Origin: a virus
Strand: one strand, 5' to 3'
Virus record (IMG/VR): IMGVR_UViG_3300026078_000034
Coordinates: 1 to 58,042 of that record
DNA length: 58,042 nt
Shown: piece after piece, positions 20,846 through 29,110 of the stretch
Numbering within the stretch: position 1 is the stretch's first letter
How the letters are laid out: the number at the start of each line of letters is the position of its first letter
The notes under the pieces: model-generated
Seen by the model: the letters and a program-made list of their open reading frames with translations, nothing else
Databases searched by the model: none
Told to the model about the DNA's origin: nothing
Program-made: the position numbers and the translations under genes

Positions 20846-21036
20846 ACCTATCGGCAATTCTGAAAGAAGCTTGGGAATATGAGGACTGGGTGCTTCGCAA
20901 AGCCCCACTCAAAAGGTTGAGTGCATCCGAACGCGGTCAACGCGAAGCATATCATAAAAGCTTTCAGCGCATGATGGATAAATATTCGCCGATTTACGAT
21001 GAGCTATTCAAAGAATACCAGAAATCGCCGCGATGA
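20842..21036 (+). CDS. 64-residue hypothetical protein
   Basis: Helical, charged: MNLSAILKEAWEYEDWVLRK and a C-terminal 'YDELFKEYQKSPR'. Overlaps both neighbours by four bases. Unknown function. Confidence 0.55.
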   Translation: MNLSAILKEAWEYEDWVLRKAPLKRLSASERGQREAYHKSFQRMMDKYSPIYDELFKEYQKSPR

Positions 21037-21140
21037 ACGACTATGACATGGTTCTCGCAGCCATTATCGAACAGGCCAAGCGAGAACAGCAGGAAGCTGA
21101 AGCCAGGAAGTCTCCTAAGCCAAAAAAGCGATTCCGTTAA
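21033..21140 (+). CDS. 35-residue basic-tailed peptide
   Basis: Starts MNDYDMVLAAIIEQAKREQQ and ends in 'KKRFR'. Its start overlaps the previous stop. Too short to classify; included because the frame is neatly packed in the operon. Confidence 0.45.
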   Translation: MNDYDMVLAAIIEQAKREQQEAEARKSPKPKKRFR

Positions 21141-21145
21141 ATTCC

Positions 21146-21322
21146 ATGACCGAGCGATACGTTGAAATCTGGAAGTCTTCCGAGAACAGGGAAGAGCGGC
21201 ACTACTTCCTGAAGGATGGTCAGGGCCACGCCTATCAAAATGCCGATTACCTGTTCGGCGTGAACCCAAAACACTTCAGCGATGAACAGGTTAAACGCAT
21301 TCTCGCCATGCTGGACGAATAG
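21146..21322 (+). CDS. 58-residue hypothetical protein
   Basis: Begins MTERYVEIWKSSENREERHY, mixed alpha/beta, ending 'FSDEQVKRILAMLDE'. Follows the previous gene by five bases. No domain recognised. Confidence 0.5.
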   Translation: MTERYVEIWKSSENREERHYFLKDGQGHAYQNADYLFGVNPKHFSDEQVKRILAMLDE

Positions 21323-21407
21323 CAGCAAACAACGACTGTTCAATCCGTTATTGTTTCGATTGTACGCAGGTGACCTATCCGAGGCCGTTTACGAACTGAG
21401 CGACGAA

Positions 21408-21881
21408 ATGAAGTTCAGCATAACGGAACCGGTGTTCTTCCTCGGCAAAGACCGTAAGCCAGGGGAAGTTCTGGACAATCCAACGGGGCCATACAAATAC
21501 CAACCAGGCACCGGGAAAAGGATAGCGCAGTTCGTGGAATTGCCATCTGAGAATAAGCCGGTAGTGCAACCGCCGCCGATACCTACGCCATTGCCGGCTG
21601 TATCGCTGATCGAGCCCAAACCTATTGTGACTAAACCAATGACCGCACCAGAGCCCGGTAGTTTTGCAGCAAGCCTTAAGGCCATGCTGGATGAAGCTAA
21701 ATCGGGCTTGGCTCAAGCCCGCGCCGATGGGATGGCAACCGTAAAGGAAGCGGTTGGGAAGCTCAATGATGCCAAGACTGCTACGGCTCATGTAGCCGGA
21801 ACCATGGCCAAGACAATCGAGGATGAAGCCGCTTCCGCCATGTCGGAACTGGGCCAGATTTCGAATGATTTGGGCGTCTAA
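21408..21881 (+). CDS. 157-residue protein with a Pro-rich linker and helical tail
   Basis: From ATG 21408 (MKFSITEPVFFLGKDRKPGE) a small beta-rich domain of about 40 residues is followed by a Pro-rich stretch ('VVQPPPIPTPLPAVS') and a long Ala-rich helical tail that should form a coiled coil. The start is not well defined (the frame is open upstream to 21282). Possibly a minor structural or packaging-associated protein, given the terminase genes downstream. Confidence 0.5.
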   Translation: MKFSITEPVFFLGKDRKPGEVLDNPTGPYKYQPGTGKRIAQFVELPSENKPVVQPPPIPTPLPAVSLIEPKPIVTKPMTAPEPGSFAASLKAMLDEAKSGLAQARADGMATVKEAVGKLNDAKTATAHVAGTMAKTIEDEAASAMSELGQISNDLGV

Positions 21882-21898
21882 ACTAGAATTTGTTAGAT

Positions 21899-22210
21899 AT
21901 GGCACAGGGCGTTAAAACCGGCGGTCGCCAAAAGGGCACCAGCAACAAAACCACAGCTCTGCTCAAAGACGCCATCCTGAAAGCCGCTGAAGCCACTGGC
22001 GAGGACGGCAAGGGCAAAGGAAAACTGACCGGCTATTGCAAATGGCTGGCTGTTAGCGAGCCCAAGGCGTTCGCTGGATTGCTCGGAAAGATACTCCCGA
22101 CGCAGATTAGCGGCGATCCGGACAACCCATTGGAAGTCATCGGGCTAGACACACCAACCCGAGCCCGCGCGCTGGCTGCGTTCGTTGCCAAGACGAAGGT
22201 GGAGAAATGA
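21899..22210 (+). CDS. Putative small terminase-like DNA-binding protein
   Basis: 103 residues: 'GGRQKGTSNKTTALLKDAIL' is a basic N-terminal segment with 'KGT.NK', and 'LTGYCKWLAVSEPKAFAGLLGKILPTQI' is a motif often found in the small protein encoded ahead of large terminases in alphaproteobacterial phages. It may be the pac-site-recognising small subunit (P22 gp3 role), although other genes separate it from the large subunit. No firmer evidence. Confidence 0.5.
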   Translation: MAQGVKTGGRQKGTSNKTTALLKDAILKAAEATGEDGKGKGKLTGYCKWLAVSEPKAFAGLLGKILPTQISGDPDNPLEVIGLDTPTRARALAAFVAKTKVEK

Positions 22211-22299
22211 TCCGCCTGACGCCGGTTGAGGTCCTGATCGGCGTGACCGGGATTATCTTCGCTGCAATAGCCATTGGCATGATTCACGGATGGTGGTGA
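22207..22299 (+). CDS. 30-residue membrane peptide
   Basis: Consists mainly of one membrane helix (opens MIRLTPVEVLIGVTGIIFAA). Start overlaps the previous stop. One of two consecutive tiny membrane ORFs here; function unknown. Confidence 0.45.
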   Translation: MIRLTPVEVLIGVTGIIFAAIAIGMIHGWW

Positions 22300-22300
22300 A

Positions 22301-22393
22301 ATGACGTGGTGCTTGGCAGCGCTTGGCGCAATCATACTGATCATGGCGCTGGTTGGGATAGCCGTGTGGGCTGAGGAAGAGCACGAGCTTTGA
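22301..22393 (+). CDS. Second 30-residue membrane peptide
   Basis: One membrane helix (opens MTWCLAALGAIILIMALVGI) with an acidic C-terminus 'WAEEEHEL'. Its stop overlaps the start of the O-antigen-ligase-like gene. Function unknown. Confidence 0.45.
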   Translation: MTWCLAALGAIILIMALVGIAVWAEEEHEL

Positions 22394-23007
22394 TCTTCGG
22401 CTTTGTCCTCTGCACCCTGATTATACCGGGCATATCAGGAGCGGGGACTAGCCCAAGGTGGGCTTTGGCTGGAATTGTGTTGCCGATTCTGTTATTGTTG
22501 AATTCTCGCGGCGGCAGGCAGATGCGCGAGCCTGCAAATATAGCGGTGAACCTCCCAGTGAAAGGAGCCCGCCATCATGGCTTATGCCTTGGGGAAGATG
22601 CCTTCCCGACAGATGACTGGAGCGCCGGAGTAGCGCCCGGCCCGCGAGGACATCTCACTTCCGCCCATCTCTTCGGCCTTATCTTCCTCTGGTGCGCGGC
22701 GATATCAATATCCTGGTCCGCTCAGGTCTATGACGGGCTGGATGAACTGATTAAGCTCATAATCATTGCCGAGGCGTTCTGGCTGGGAAGCAAGCTAACC
22801 GATCTGAAGCCGGTCATCATCGGGTTTGGCTTGGGCATCTGGGTATCGAGTTTAGTTATCCTATTTGGAATAGACGCACCTCATACCACAGACAACGCCG
22901 GGCTGTTCGTTAATTCGAATGTGATGGGCGAGATTGCAGGACTGGTGCTGGTGGCGGCATTGTTTTACAGAGCCAAAGGGGAACCGCGCTCGATCAGTCC
23001 CTTGTAA
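22390..23007 (+). CDS. N-terminal half of an O-antigen ligase / Wzy-like membrane protein
   Basis: 205 residues, at least five membrane helices: 'LCTLIIPGISGAG', 'LAGIVLPILLLL', 'LFGLIFLWCAAISISWS', 'LKPVIIGFGLGIWVSSLVILFG' and 'VMGEIAGLVLVAALFY'. The pattern 'S..Ws....dGl..l.kl.i...' and 'G.f.N.N..Ge' matches the first half of O-antigen ligase/polymerase proteins. The protein stops at 23007 just where the family's second half should begin; that half restarts at 23385. A roughly 45-residue unrelated hydrophilic segment also interrupts it at about 22505-22645. Probably a surface-polysaccharide-altering gene, now broken or split. Confidence 0.65.
   Translation: MIFGFVLCTLIIPGISGAGTSPRWALAGIVLPILLLLNSRGGRQMREPANIAVNLPVKGARHHGLCLGEDAFPTDDWSAGVAPGPRGHLTSAHLFGLIFLWCAAISISWSAQVYDGLDELIKLIIIAEAFWLGSKLTDLKPVIIGFGLGIWVSSLVILFGIDAPHTTDNAGLFVNSNVMGEIAGLVLVAALFYRAKGEPRSISPL
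22505..22645 (+). other. In-frame foreign-looking insert with RNA-like folding inside the ligase gene
   Basis: This stretch translates as a hydrophilic segment unlike the membrane protein around it. It contains good hairpins: GGGAAG-ATGC-CTTCCC near 22595, and GCAGGC paired with GCCTGC near 22513-22535 inside a longer GGCGG...CCGCC pairing. A small mobile repeat or structured RNA inserted in the gene would explain it; I cannot name a family. Confidence 0.4.
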
Positions 23008-23136
23008 GGACGGTAGCTGCCTAGCCCGCTTCCGAAGAGGAGTGGAGACGGCTATCGCGGTGACAAGCGGGGAAAGACCCGCACCAAATCTAGAAAACGA
23101 TTCAATTGCACGTTGATTTGTGCTAGGGTGCTTCGC
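23008..23136 (+). promoter_or_regulatory. Non-coding gap inside the split ligase locus, likely moron promoter
   Basis: The gap contains a hairpin GCGGG-GAAAGA-CCCGC at 23067-23082 and an AT-richer segment before the next ATG (ATTCAA ... TAGGGT, 18 bases apart, at about 23100-23129) that could be a promoter. It has no coding potential. With the gene at 23137 it forms a unit that looks inserted between the two halves of the ligase-like gene. Confidence 0.4.
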
Positions 23137-23388
23137 ATGAAGGAAGCAGCGAACGAGATGGTTGATCGAGTAGCTACTGCGCTCTGTCATTATATGACCG
23201 GCCCGAGTGACACAAACTCATGCTGCCCCGCAAAAATGGGGAGGAAGCGATGCCAACTTCAGGCTCGCGACGCCATCAAGGCTATGCGCGAACCTACAGA
23301 GGCGATGGCATATGCAGGCTGCGCCTATATGCCAGAGGAAAATATTCGAGATACGTATCAAGCCATGGTCGACGCCGCTTTGAAATGA
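23137..23388 (+). CDS. Small phage accessory protein inserted between ligase halves
   Basis: 83 residues with 'MVDRVATALCHYMTG', 'ARDAIKAMREPTEAMAYAG' and 'YQAMVDAALK', a pattern I associate with very common small phage proteins of unknown role ('v.raiaamrePteaM...g'). It has its own upstream gap and possible promoter. Its stop overlaps the ATG of the second ligase half. Confidence 0.7.
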   Translation: MKEAANEMVDRVATALCHYMTGPSDTNSCCPAKMGRKRCQLQARDAIKAMREPTEAMAYAGCAYMPEENIRDTYQAMVDAALK

Positions 23389-24071
23389 AACCCCAGCCAT
23401 GGTCTCTTGACTGGCTCATCAACGGCCCTCGTATTTGGTGGCTCATCCCCGGCATACTCCCTGCGTTCATTCTATCCCATAGCAGGGGAGCGTTTGTAGC
23501 GGTCGCCTGTGCGGTAGCAATCTGGCTGTGGCAAAGGTCGAAACTCGCAGCAATTACGCTGGGCGGACTCGGCGTTGCGTTTATCGTGCTGTCCGGCTCA
23601 ACCGGCTCAATCCATGATCGTCTCACGCTATGGACGGATGTACTCCCGCATCTGACGGTCATGGGCCATGGATTAGGCTCGTTCTTCACATTGTACCCGG
23701 TCTATTCGAGCTTCGACACCCTGATTCAAAGGCCGGAGCATTTACACAATGACTGGCTCGAATACGCATTTGAAACTGGTCTCCTCGGATCAGTCTCCCT
23801 TGTGGGCTTCCTCTGGTGCACGAGAAATATTGCCTGCGCCGTCCTCGTGGTCGAAGCCTGCTTTGGTTTCCCAACCCATATGGCTGCAACGGCAGTTTTG
23901 GGTGGGCTTGTTGCAGGCCATGCTACTCGCCACCGGATGTCTGTACGGACTGACATCGCTTTATGCGGAGTATCTTTACGCCGATGGTTTCGGCAATCAT
24001 TACGTTGTCCCAGCGGTAAGCGATCTCAGGGACGCGGCGGAGATATTCCCACTGAACTATCAGTTTCGTAA
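23385..24071 (+). CDS. C-terminal half of an O-antigen ligase / Wzy-like membrane protein
   Basis: Begins MKPQPWSLDWLINGPRIWWL and contains 'ILPAFILSHSRGAFVAVA' (the SRGA motif of the family), 'LSGSTGSIHDRLTLWTDVL', 'MGHGLGSFFTLYPV' and 'PEHLHNDWLEYAFETGLLG', the periplasmic loop with the conserved His-Asn-Asp typical of WaaL/Wzy ligases. The last 40 or so residues, read through another gene, are unlike the family and suggest a frameshift near 23920. Together with 22390-23007 it would make one ligase; both parts keep start and stop signals. Confidence 0.7.
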   Translation: MKPQPWSLDWLINGPRIWWLIPGILPAFILSHSRGAFVAVACAVAIWLWQRSKLAAITLGGLGVAFIVLSGSTGSIHDRLTLWTDVLPHLTVMGHGLGSFFTLYPVYSSFDTLIQRPEHLHNDWLEYAFETGLLGSVSLVGFLWCTRNIACAVLVVEACFGFPTHMAATAVLGGLVAGHATRHRMSVRTDIALCGVSLRRWFRQSLRCPSGKRSQGRGGDIPTELSVS

Positions 24072-24291
24072 GGGCTCGGCGCAGTATCTCACTGCGGTAG
24101 CTGTAGACCAGAAGAATCCCGAATGGACCAAGGCTGCTTTATCCGAGATCTACGCGGCGATTGAAGCCGATCCAACCTCGGCCGACCTATTGAACAGCAT
24201 GCGGGTGTTTGAGACCGAGCTGGGCAAACAGCCTACGCATACGGCGATGTATGATTTGCTGGCGGCTAAGAGCGGGAAGCGCGTGAAATGA
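23920..24291 (+). CDS. Membrane-anchored helical protein downstream of the ligase
   Basis: 123 residues from ATG 23920: an N-terminal hydrophobic segment (MLLATGCLYGLTSLYAEYLY) and a helical-repeat-like body 'PLNYQFRKGSAQYLTAVAVD', 'KAALSEIYAAIEADPTSADLL'. This resembles the TPR-like C-terminal domain often attached to O-antigen ligases, here in a different frame overlapping the ligase end. It could be a separate gene or a displaced tail. Confidence 0.55.
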   Translation: MLLATGCLYGLTSLYAEYLYADGFGNHYVVPAVSDLRDAAEIFPLNYQFRKGSAQYLTAVAVDQKNPEWTKAALSEIYAAIEADPTSADLLNSMRVFETELGKQPTHTAMYDLLAAKSGKRVK

Positions 24292-24389
24292 AACCCCTCG
24301 ACCCCCTCATCTTCAAGGACATCATCCTGCTCCTGATTGTGTTGGGGGCCTTGATATGCGTGGCGAATGGGGACTATCCGCAGCTATAA
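24288..24389 (+). CDS. 33-residue membrane peptide
   Basis: One hydrophobic helix 'IILLLIVLGALICVA' after a short N-terminus; start overlaps the previous stop. Function unknown. Confidence 0.45.
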   Translation: MKPLDPLIFKDIILLLIVLGALICVANGDYPQL

Positions 24390-24464
24390 CTTTTACGACC
24401 GGCAGTCCATCCCGGAACTGATGGCGATCGCCGGAACACGGCAACTCAACGAAAGGACTGAAAG

Positions 24465-25118
24465 ATGTTGAAACGCGCTCGCAGCGCGGCAATTGCCGTG
24501 TCTGCTCTCATGCTGACCAGTGGCGTACTGTACGCGGCTGGCAACTATTCCGCATATCCCATCGTCGGCGGCGCATCGTTCTGCCTGTCCACGGTCGGCG
24601 TCAATGGCCAGGCTGGCAATACCGGGCAGGGCGGCGGCTCGGCAGGTTCTTCCGGTGCGTATTGCGCGCAAACTGTCCCGGCAGGCCCCTCTATCGTGAC
24701 CGGCAACGAACTTATCCCGGCTGATACCGGACTCGCTGGTGGCGCTTCTCCGCAGACTGTCGTGCTGACCTTGGCTTCGCTGAACGCGCTGCCGATTCCG
24801 GTTTCGACCGTCACCGGATCGACCTTCACCGTTGCAGCTAACCCGCTTGCCGGCGGGGCCTTCCTGCATCTCGGCTCCGGCCAAGGTGCTGTTATGACTG
24901 CGGTCACGGTTGACCTTCCGGCCGCCCCGATCGACGGCCAGCAGTTCCGCGTATCGGGCGATGCCAACGTGACGACCCTGACCATGACGGCCGTCAACTC
25001 GCCCGCCAACGTGACGATCAGCAATAACCCGACCACGATGACCACGACCACGACTGGCCCGTTTGGCTATGCATTCCGCTATAGTGCTGCGCTGAACGCT
25101 TGGGGGCGGCTCCAGTGA
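24465..25118 (+). CDS. Secreted beta-rich protein upstream of the terminase
   Basis: 217 residues with a textbook Sec signal peptide (MLKRARSAAIAVSALMLTSG, cleavage after 'LYAA'). The mature part is Gly/Thr/Val-rich with two early cysteines and ends in a beta-rich domain ('FRVSGDANVTTLTMTAVNSP', '..FGYAFRYSAALNAWGRLQ'). The C-terminal end resembles the closing strands of phage tail or decoration proteins. Export of a phage-encoded protein before the head genes is unexpected. Confidence 0.7.
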   Translation: MLKRARSAAIAVSALMLTSGVLYAAGNYSAYPIVGGASFCLSTVGVNGQAGNTGQGGGSAGSSGAYCAQTVPAGPSIVTGNELIPADTGLAGGASPQTVVLTLASLNALPIPVSTVTGSTFTVAANPLAGGAFLHLGSGQGAVMTAVTVDLPAAPIDGQQFRVSGDANVTTLTMTAVNSPANVTISNNPTTMTTTTTGPFGYAFRYSAALNAWGRLQ

Positions 25119-25312
25119 GTTTCCCCCACAAAATCTGGGCGGATGAAGGCAGGCTTCGTGAATACCACGAAGCGGTAGCGCGCGTCAGGGAAACCAACCC
25201 TGACGTAGCGGTCCCGTCCCATCTCGACCCGAGAGGCTTCGATCATGTCCTTGGTATCCTCAAGGAACTGGAGGCCAAGCCGGAAGACCATTCGGAAGTT
25301 GAAGCCGAATAG
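25115..25312 (+). CDS. 65-residue hypothetical protein before the terminase
   Basis: GTG start overlapping the previous stop. 'FPHKIWADEGRLREYHEAVARVRETNPDVAV' is helical and charged. It ends four bases before the large terminase gene. A packaging-related role is possible only by position. Confidence 0.55.
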   Translation: MSFPHKIWADEGRLREYHEAVARVRETNPDVAVPSHLDPRGFDHVLGILKELEAKPEDHSEVEAE

Positions 25313-25315
25313 TCC

Positions 25316-26950
25316 ATGACTTCTGCGCTTGCCGAGCTGGAAAAATACGTCTCCAGCTTGAGCAAGCCAGAACTCGCCGAACTCGACAAGATGCTGGCGC
25401 CTGAGCTTAAGGCGCTATGGTTACCCGATCCAGACAATGAACCGCAGACACAGGCTTATTATTCCAAAGCCGACCTGATGCTGTTCGGCGGCTCTCCAGG
25501 AGGCGGGAAATCCGATCTCCTGGTCGGGCTGGCCCTTACGCAACACCTGCGCTCGGTCATCTTCCGGGCTCAGGCTGTTGATCTGAGAGCCCTTGAGGAG
25601 CGCGTCCTAGCCATCGCCGGCAGGGATGGATGGAACGGGGCGGACAAGATCCTTCGCAAAGACGGCAAGATTCTAGAACTCAGCCATCTTGCCAAGCCCG
25701 GCGCTGAATTATCCCATCAAGGACGCGCTCGGGATTTCATCGGATTTGACGAGGGCGCGCAGCTCGCCAAGTCCAAGGTTTCGTTCGTGATGGGCTGGCT
25801 GCGCTCGGTCGTGCCAACCCAAAGGCGCAGAGTTGTCATTGCTTCAAATCCCCCAACGGGGGGCGAGGGCGAATGGCTCTGCGAATGGTTCGCCCCTTGG
25901 GTGGATCATAAATATCCCAACCCGGCTAAACCGGGTGAATTGCGTTGGGCCGTTACGGCTCCTGATAGAGATGCTACTACGGTTTGGCTAGATGAAGGCC
26001 ATCCGGTTTTCTTCGAGACGGACAGGGACTACCGAAAAGCTACGCCAGCGGAGATTGCCGAGGACCATCCTAGGGTTTCTCAACCGCTGACAAGAACCTT
26101 CATTCCTTCAATGCTGAAGGATAATCCTTACCTAGCTAAATCCGGATATCGCGCCCAGCTTCAGGCCCTTCCTGAACCTTTGCGGTCCCAATTGCTCAAC
26201 GGCGATTTCATGGCCGGCAGAGCGGACCATGAATGGCAAGTGATCCCGACTGCCTGGGTGAAGGAGGCGCAATCGAGATGGACGCCAGCGCCTCCCGACA
26301 AGGCCGGCATGACGGCCATGGGTGTAGACGTTGCCCAAGGCGGAATGGATCATTCGACCATCGCTCGCAGGCATGGCCCTTGGTATGATCATGTAATTTC
26401 CAAGCCGGGCATCGAGACGCCTAACCCATCAGATGTTGCGGGTATGGTTGTGTCATGCCGGCGCAATGGCGCGGTTGTCATTGTGGACATGGGCGGCGGC
26501 TATGGTGGTGGCGTTTCCGAGCGCCTCACCGATAACGAAATCCCTGTCGTCAAATACAACGGTGCAAACGAATCCTCTGCCAAGACAAGCGACGACGCCA
26601 AGATTGGTTTCGTAAATAAACGAGCTGAAATTCACTGGAAGTTTCGCGAGGCGCTGGACCCCGATCAGGATGGTGGATCGCCAATCGCATTGCCTCCAGA
26701 TCCCCAGATATTGGCGGATTTGACTGCCCCGAGGTGGAAACTATCCGCCCGGGGTATCCAGATCGAATCCAAGGAAGAACTCAAGAAGCCGGAACGCCTG
26801 GGCCGCTCTCCTGACAAGGGGGACGCGATCGTCATGGCATGGTCCGAGGGCGAGAAGGCTTTGATCCGTAAAATGAAGAAGCGAAACAAGCCATCGGTCG
26901 AAACTCCTCGCGAATGGTCCGGTGACGGCGGCGGATGGTTGGCGAACTAA
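25316..26950 (+). CDS. Terminase large subunit
   Basis: 544 residues. ATPase domain with Walker A GGSPGGGKS (58-66) and Walker B 'DFIGFDEGAQ' (140-149), coupling motif near 'VVIASNPP', and a C-terminal RNase H-like nuclease with acidic residues in 'MGVDVAQGG' (about 336-343), 'VVIVDMGGG' and 'DKGDAIVMAW'. It pumps DNA into the prohead and cuts concatemers; with a P22-type portal and coat, headful packaging is expected. The stop is followed directly by the portal start. Confidence 0.95.
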   Translation: MTSALAELEKYVSSLSKPELAELDKMLAPELKALWLPDPDNEPQTQAYYSKADLMLFGGSPGGGKSDLLVGLALTQHLRSVIFRAQAVDLRALEERVLAIAGRDGWNGADKILRKDGKILELSHLAKPGAELSHQGRARDFIGFDEGAQLAKSKVSFVMGWLRSVVPTQRRRVVIASNPPTGGEGEWLCEWFAPWVDHKYPNPAKPGELRWAVTAPDRDATTVWLDEGHPVFFETDRDYRKATPAEIAEDHPRVSQPLTRTFIPSMLKDNPYLAKSGYRAQLQALPEPLRSQLLNGDFMAGRADHEWQVIPTAWVKEAQSRWTPAPPDKAGMTAMGVDVAQGGMDHSTIARRHGPWYDHVISKPGIETPNPSDVAGMVVSCRRNGAVVIVDMGGGYGGGVSERLTDNEIPVVKYNGANESSAKTSDDAKIGFVNKRAEIHWKFREALDPDQDGGSPIALPPDPQILADLTAPRWKLSARGIQIESKEELKKPERLGRSPDKGDAIVMAWSEGEKALIRKMKKRNKPSVETPREWSGDGGGWLAN

Positions 26951-29110
26951 ATGGACACCGCTGTTCCGGATATCTTCGGCGAAGAGGATGGTACGCTAAA
27001 GGGCGACGAAGCTATTCTTCAGCGCGCCAGAGACCGGCATCTTTATTGCAAGGCTTGGTACGGTGATGCCTACCGGAATTTCCGGCAGGACACTATGTTC
27101 GCCAATGCGGACGCCCGGAATAACTGGCAGTGGCCGGAAAGAGTATTCCAGTCGCGGGATGGCGATGAGCGTCCTTGCCTGACCATCAATAAAACCCGCA
27201 TCCACAACCGGATGGTGATCAACGAGAGCCTGCAGAACAAGGCTTCGATTCGGATTCGCCCCATAGGCGGGGATGCCAGTTTCGACGCAGCCAAGGTGAT
27301 GCAGTCGTTGGTTGACCGCGTGGAGTATATCTCCAAGGCAACCATTCACTACAAGAAGGCCATTACCCATCAGGTTGAAGGCGGGATAGGGTATTGCACG
27401 CTTGAGACTGGATACGTTGACGACAAGTCAAATGCCCAGGATATCTATATTCGAGGGGTAAAGGACCCCACTTGCGTCTTCATTGATCCGGATATTTCCG
27501 AGGCCGATGGAAGCGATGCCGACTATGGGCAGGTTTTCGAGAAGATGCTTCGCAAGAAGTTCAATCGAAAATATCCCAAGTTCAAGAACAAGGTCGGCCA
27601 ATCAACCCTTGGCATGGATGAGAACTGGATCACAGACGATCACGTTCTCCTGTGCATGTATTACGAGCGGACCAACAACAAGGATGAACTGATCGTCTAC
27701 ATGCCGGAAGGCGGCGGCGAAGAGTTTCACGGCTACAAGTCCGAGATTGAGCCCGATCTATATAAGGTCGTAAAGGCTCAGCTACAGGCCGGCGAGCTGG
27801 ATGGATATTTCCGCGAGGTCGATCGCCAGAACGTCAAGTGGTATCTGATCGGCGGCGATCAGATCATCGATCGCGGTGACTGGATCGGAAAATACATTCC
27901 GATTGCCCGCTTGGTCGGTGAAGAGACCATCGTAGACGGCAAGCTCGATATGAAGGGCTTGACGCGCTACCTGATCGACCAGCAAAGGATGATGAATTAC
28001 AACGCCTCGGCTCAGATTGAGTTCGGAGCGCTGCAGTCCAAAACGCCTTATACCGGCGCCGCCGCTGCCTTTGAGGGCCAAGAGCAATGGAAGGACGCCA
28101 ACAAGAAGAACTACGCATTCCTGCAGTTCAACCATCAGGACGATGATGGTGAGCCGCTTCCGCCTCAAGCGCTTCCCCAGCGTGTGCAGCCTCCAACGGC
28201 CGCCCCTGTCTATGCAGAAGGAATGCGAGACGCCCAAGAGCAGATGATGATGGCCTCCGGCCAGTATCAGTCTACAATGGGCGAGCCTTCGAACGAGCGG
28301 TCAGGCAAGGCGATCAACGAGCGCCAACGCCAGGGCGATACGGCCACTTACGACTTCACGGACAATCAATACGACTTCTACCGCCATCTTGGCGTGATGA
28401 TCCTGGACCTGATTCCGAAGGTCTATGACACCAAGCGCATTCACCAGATCATGGCGGACGACGGCACGCCGACCACGATCACGATTGATCCGGATGCCCA
28501 AGAGACACTTCTGGAAACCAAGCGTGACGATGAGGGAATTGAGGTTATCTTCAACCCCGCAAGGGGAGAATACGCCGTTCTGTCCGATCCTGGCCCGAAC
28601 TACGCAACCCAAAGACAGGAAGCATGGGAAGCCGGCGTTCAGATCCTTCAACAGAACATGGAATTGACCGGCGTTATCGGCGATTTGATCTTCCGGAATG
28701 GTGACTTTGCAGGGGCATCAGAGTTCGCCGAGCGTCTTATGAAGGAAATCAAGGCTACCAAGCCGTATCTGTTCGATGGCAACACCGAGCCTCAAGTGAC
28801 GGCGCTGCAGCAGCAGAACGCGAGATTGACGGCCTTGAACGGCGAATTGATGACCAAGCTTGCCGATGAGAAGCTGAAGGTTCGCGGCCGGGATGAGAAG
28901 CGCGATGTGGACGCCTTCAGGGCCGATACGGAGCGTATGAAAGTCCAGATCGAGGCCATCATGGAGAAAGTTCTTTCTCCCGCCGAGATCGCCAAGATGC
29001 AGCATGAAATAACACTGCGCGGGCATGATCATATCTACAGCATGATCGAAATGAACAACGCTGCCGATATAGCTCAAGATAGCGTGGGATCAGATGCCTC
29101 TCCTGGTTGA
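26951..29110 (+). CDS. Portal protein (P22 gp1-like)
   Basis: 719 residues, very close to P22 gp1 (725). The N-terminal half has 'CKAWYGDAYRNFRQDTMFANA' and the 'RPCLTINKTRIHNRMVINES' segment typical of P22-type portals; the middle includes 'MMNYNASAQIEFGALQSKTPY' (read in parts) and 'GEPSNERSGKAINERQRQGD', also hallmark; the C-terminal 100 residues form the helical barrel. It forms the dodecameric DNA gate. Confidence 0.93.
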   Translation: MDTAVPDIFGEEDGTLKGDEAILQRARDRHLYCKAWYGDAYRNFRQDTMFANADARNNWQWPERVFQSRDGDERPCLTINKTRIHNRMVINESLQNKASIRIRPIGGDASFDAAKVMQSLVDRVEYISKATIHYKKAITHQVEGGIGYCTLETGYVDDKSNAQDIYIRGVKDPTCVFIDPDISEADGSDADYGQVFEKMLRKKFNRKYPKFKNKVGQSTLGMDENWITDDHVLLCMYYERTNNKDELIVYMPEGGGEEFHGYKSEIEPDLYKVVKAQLQAGELDGYFREVDRQNVKWYLIGGDQIIDRGDWIGKYIPIARLVGEETIVDGKLDMKGLTRYLIDQQRMMNYNASAQIEFGALQSKTPYTGAAAAFEGQEQWKDANKKNYAFLQFNHQDDDGEPLPPQALPQRVQPPTAAPVYAEGMRDAQEQMMMASGQYQSTMGEPSNERSGKAINERQRQGDTATYDFTDNQYDFYRHLGVMILDLIPKVYDTKRIHQIMADDGTPTTITIDPDAQETLLETKRDDEGIEVIFNPARGEYAVLSDPGPNYATQRQEAWEAGVQILQQNMELTGVIGDLIFRNGDFAGASEFAERLMKEIKATKPYLFDGNTEPQVTALQQQNARLTALNGELMTKLADEKLKVRGRDEKRDVDAFRADTERMKVQIEAIMEKVLSPAEIAKMQHEITLRGHDHIYSMIEMNNAADIAQDSVGSDASPG

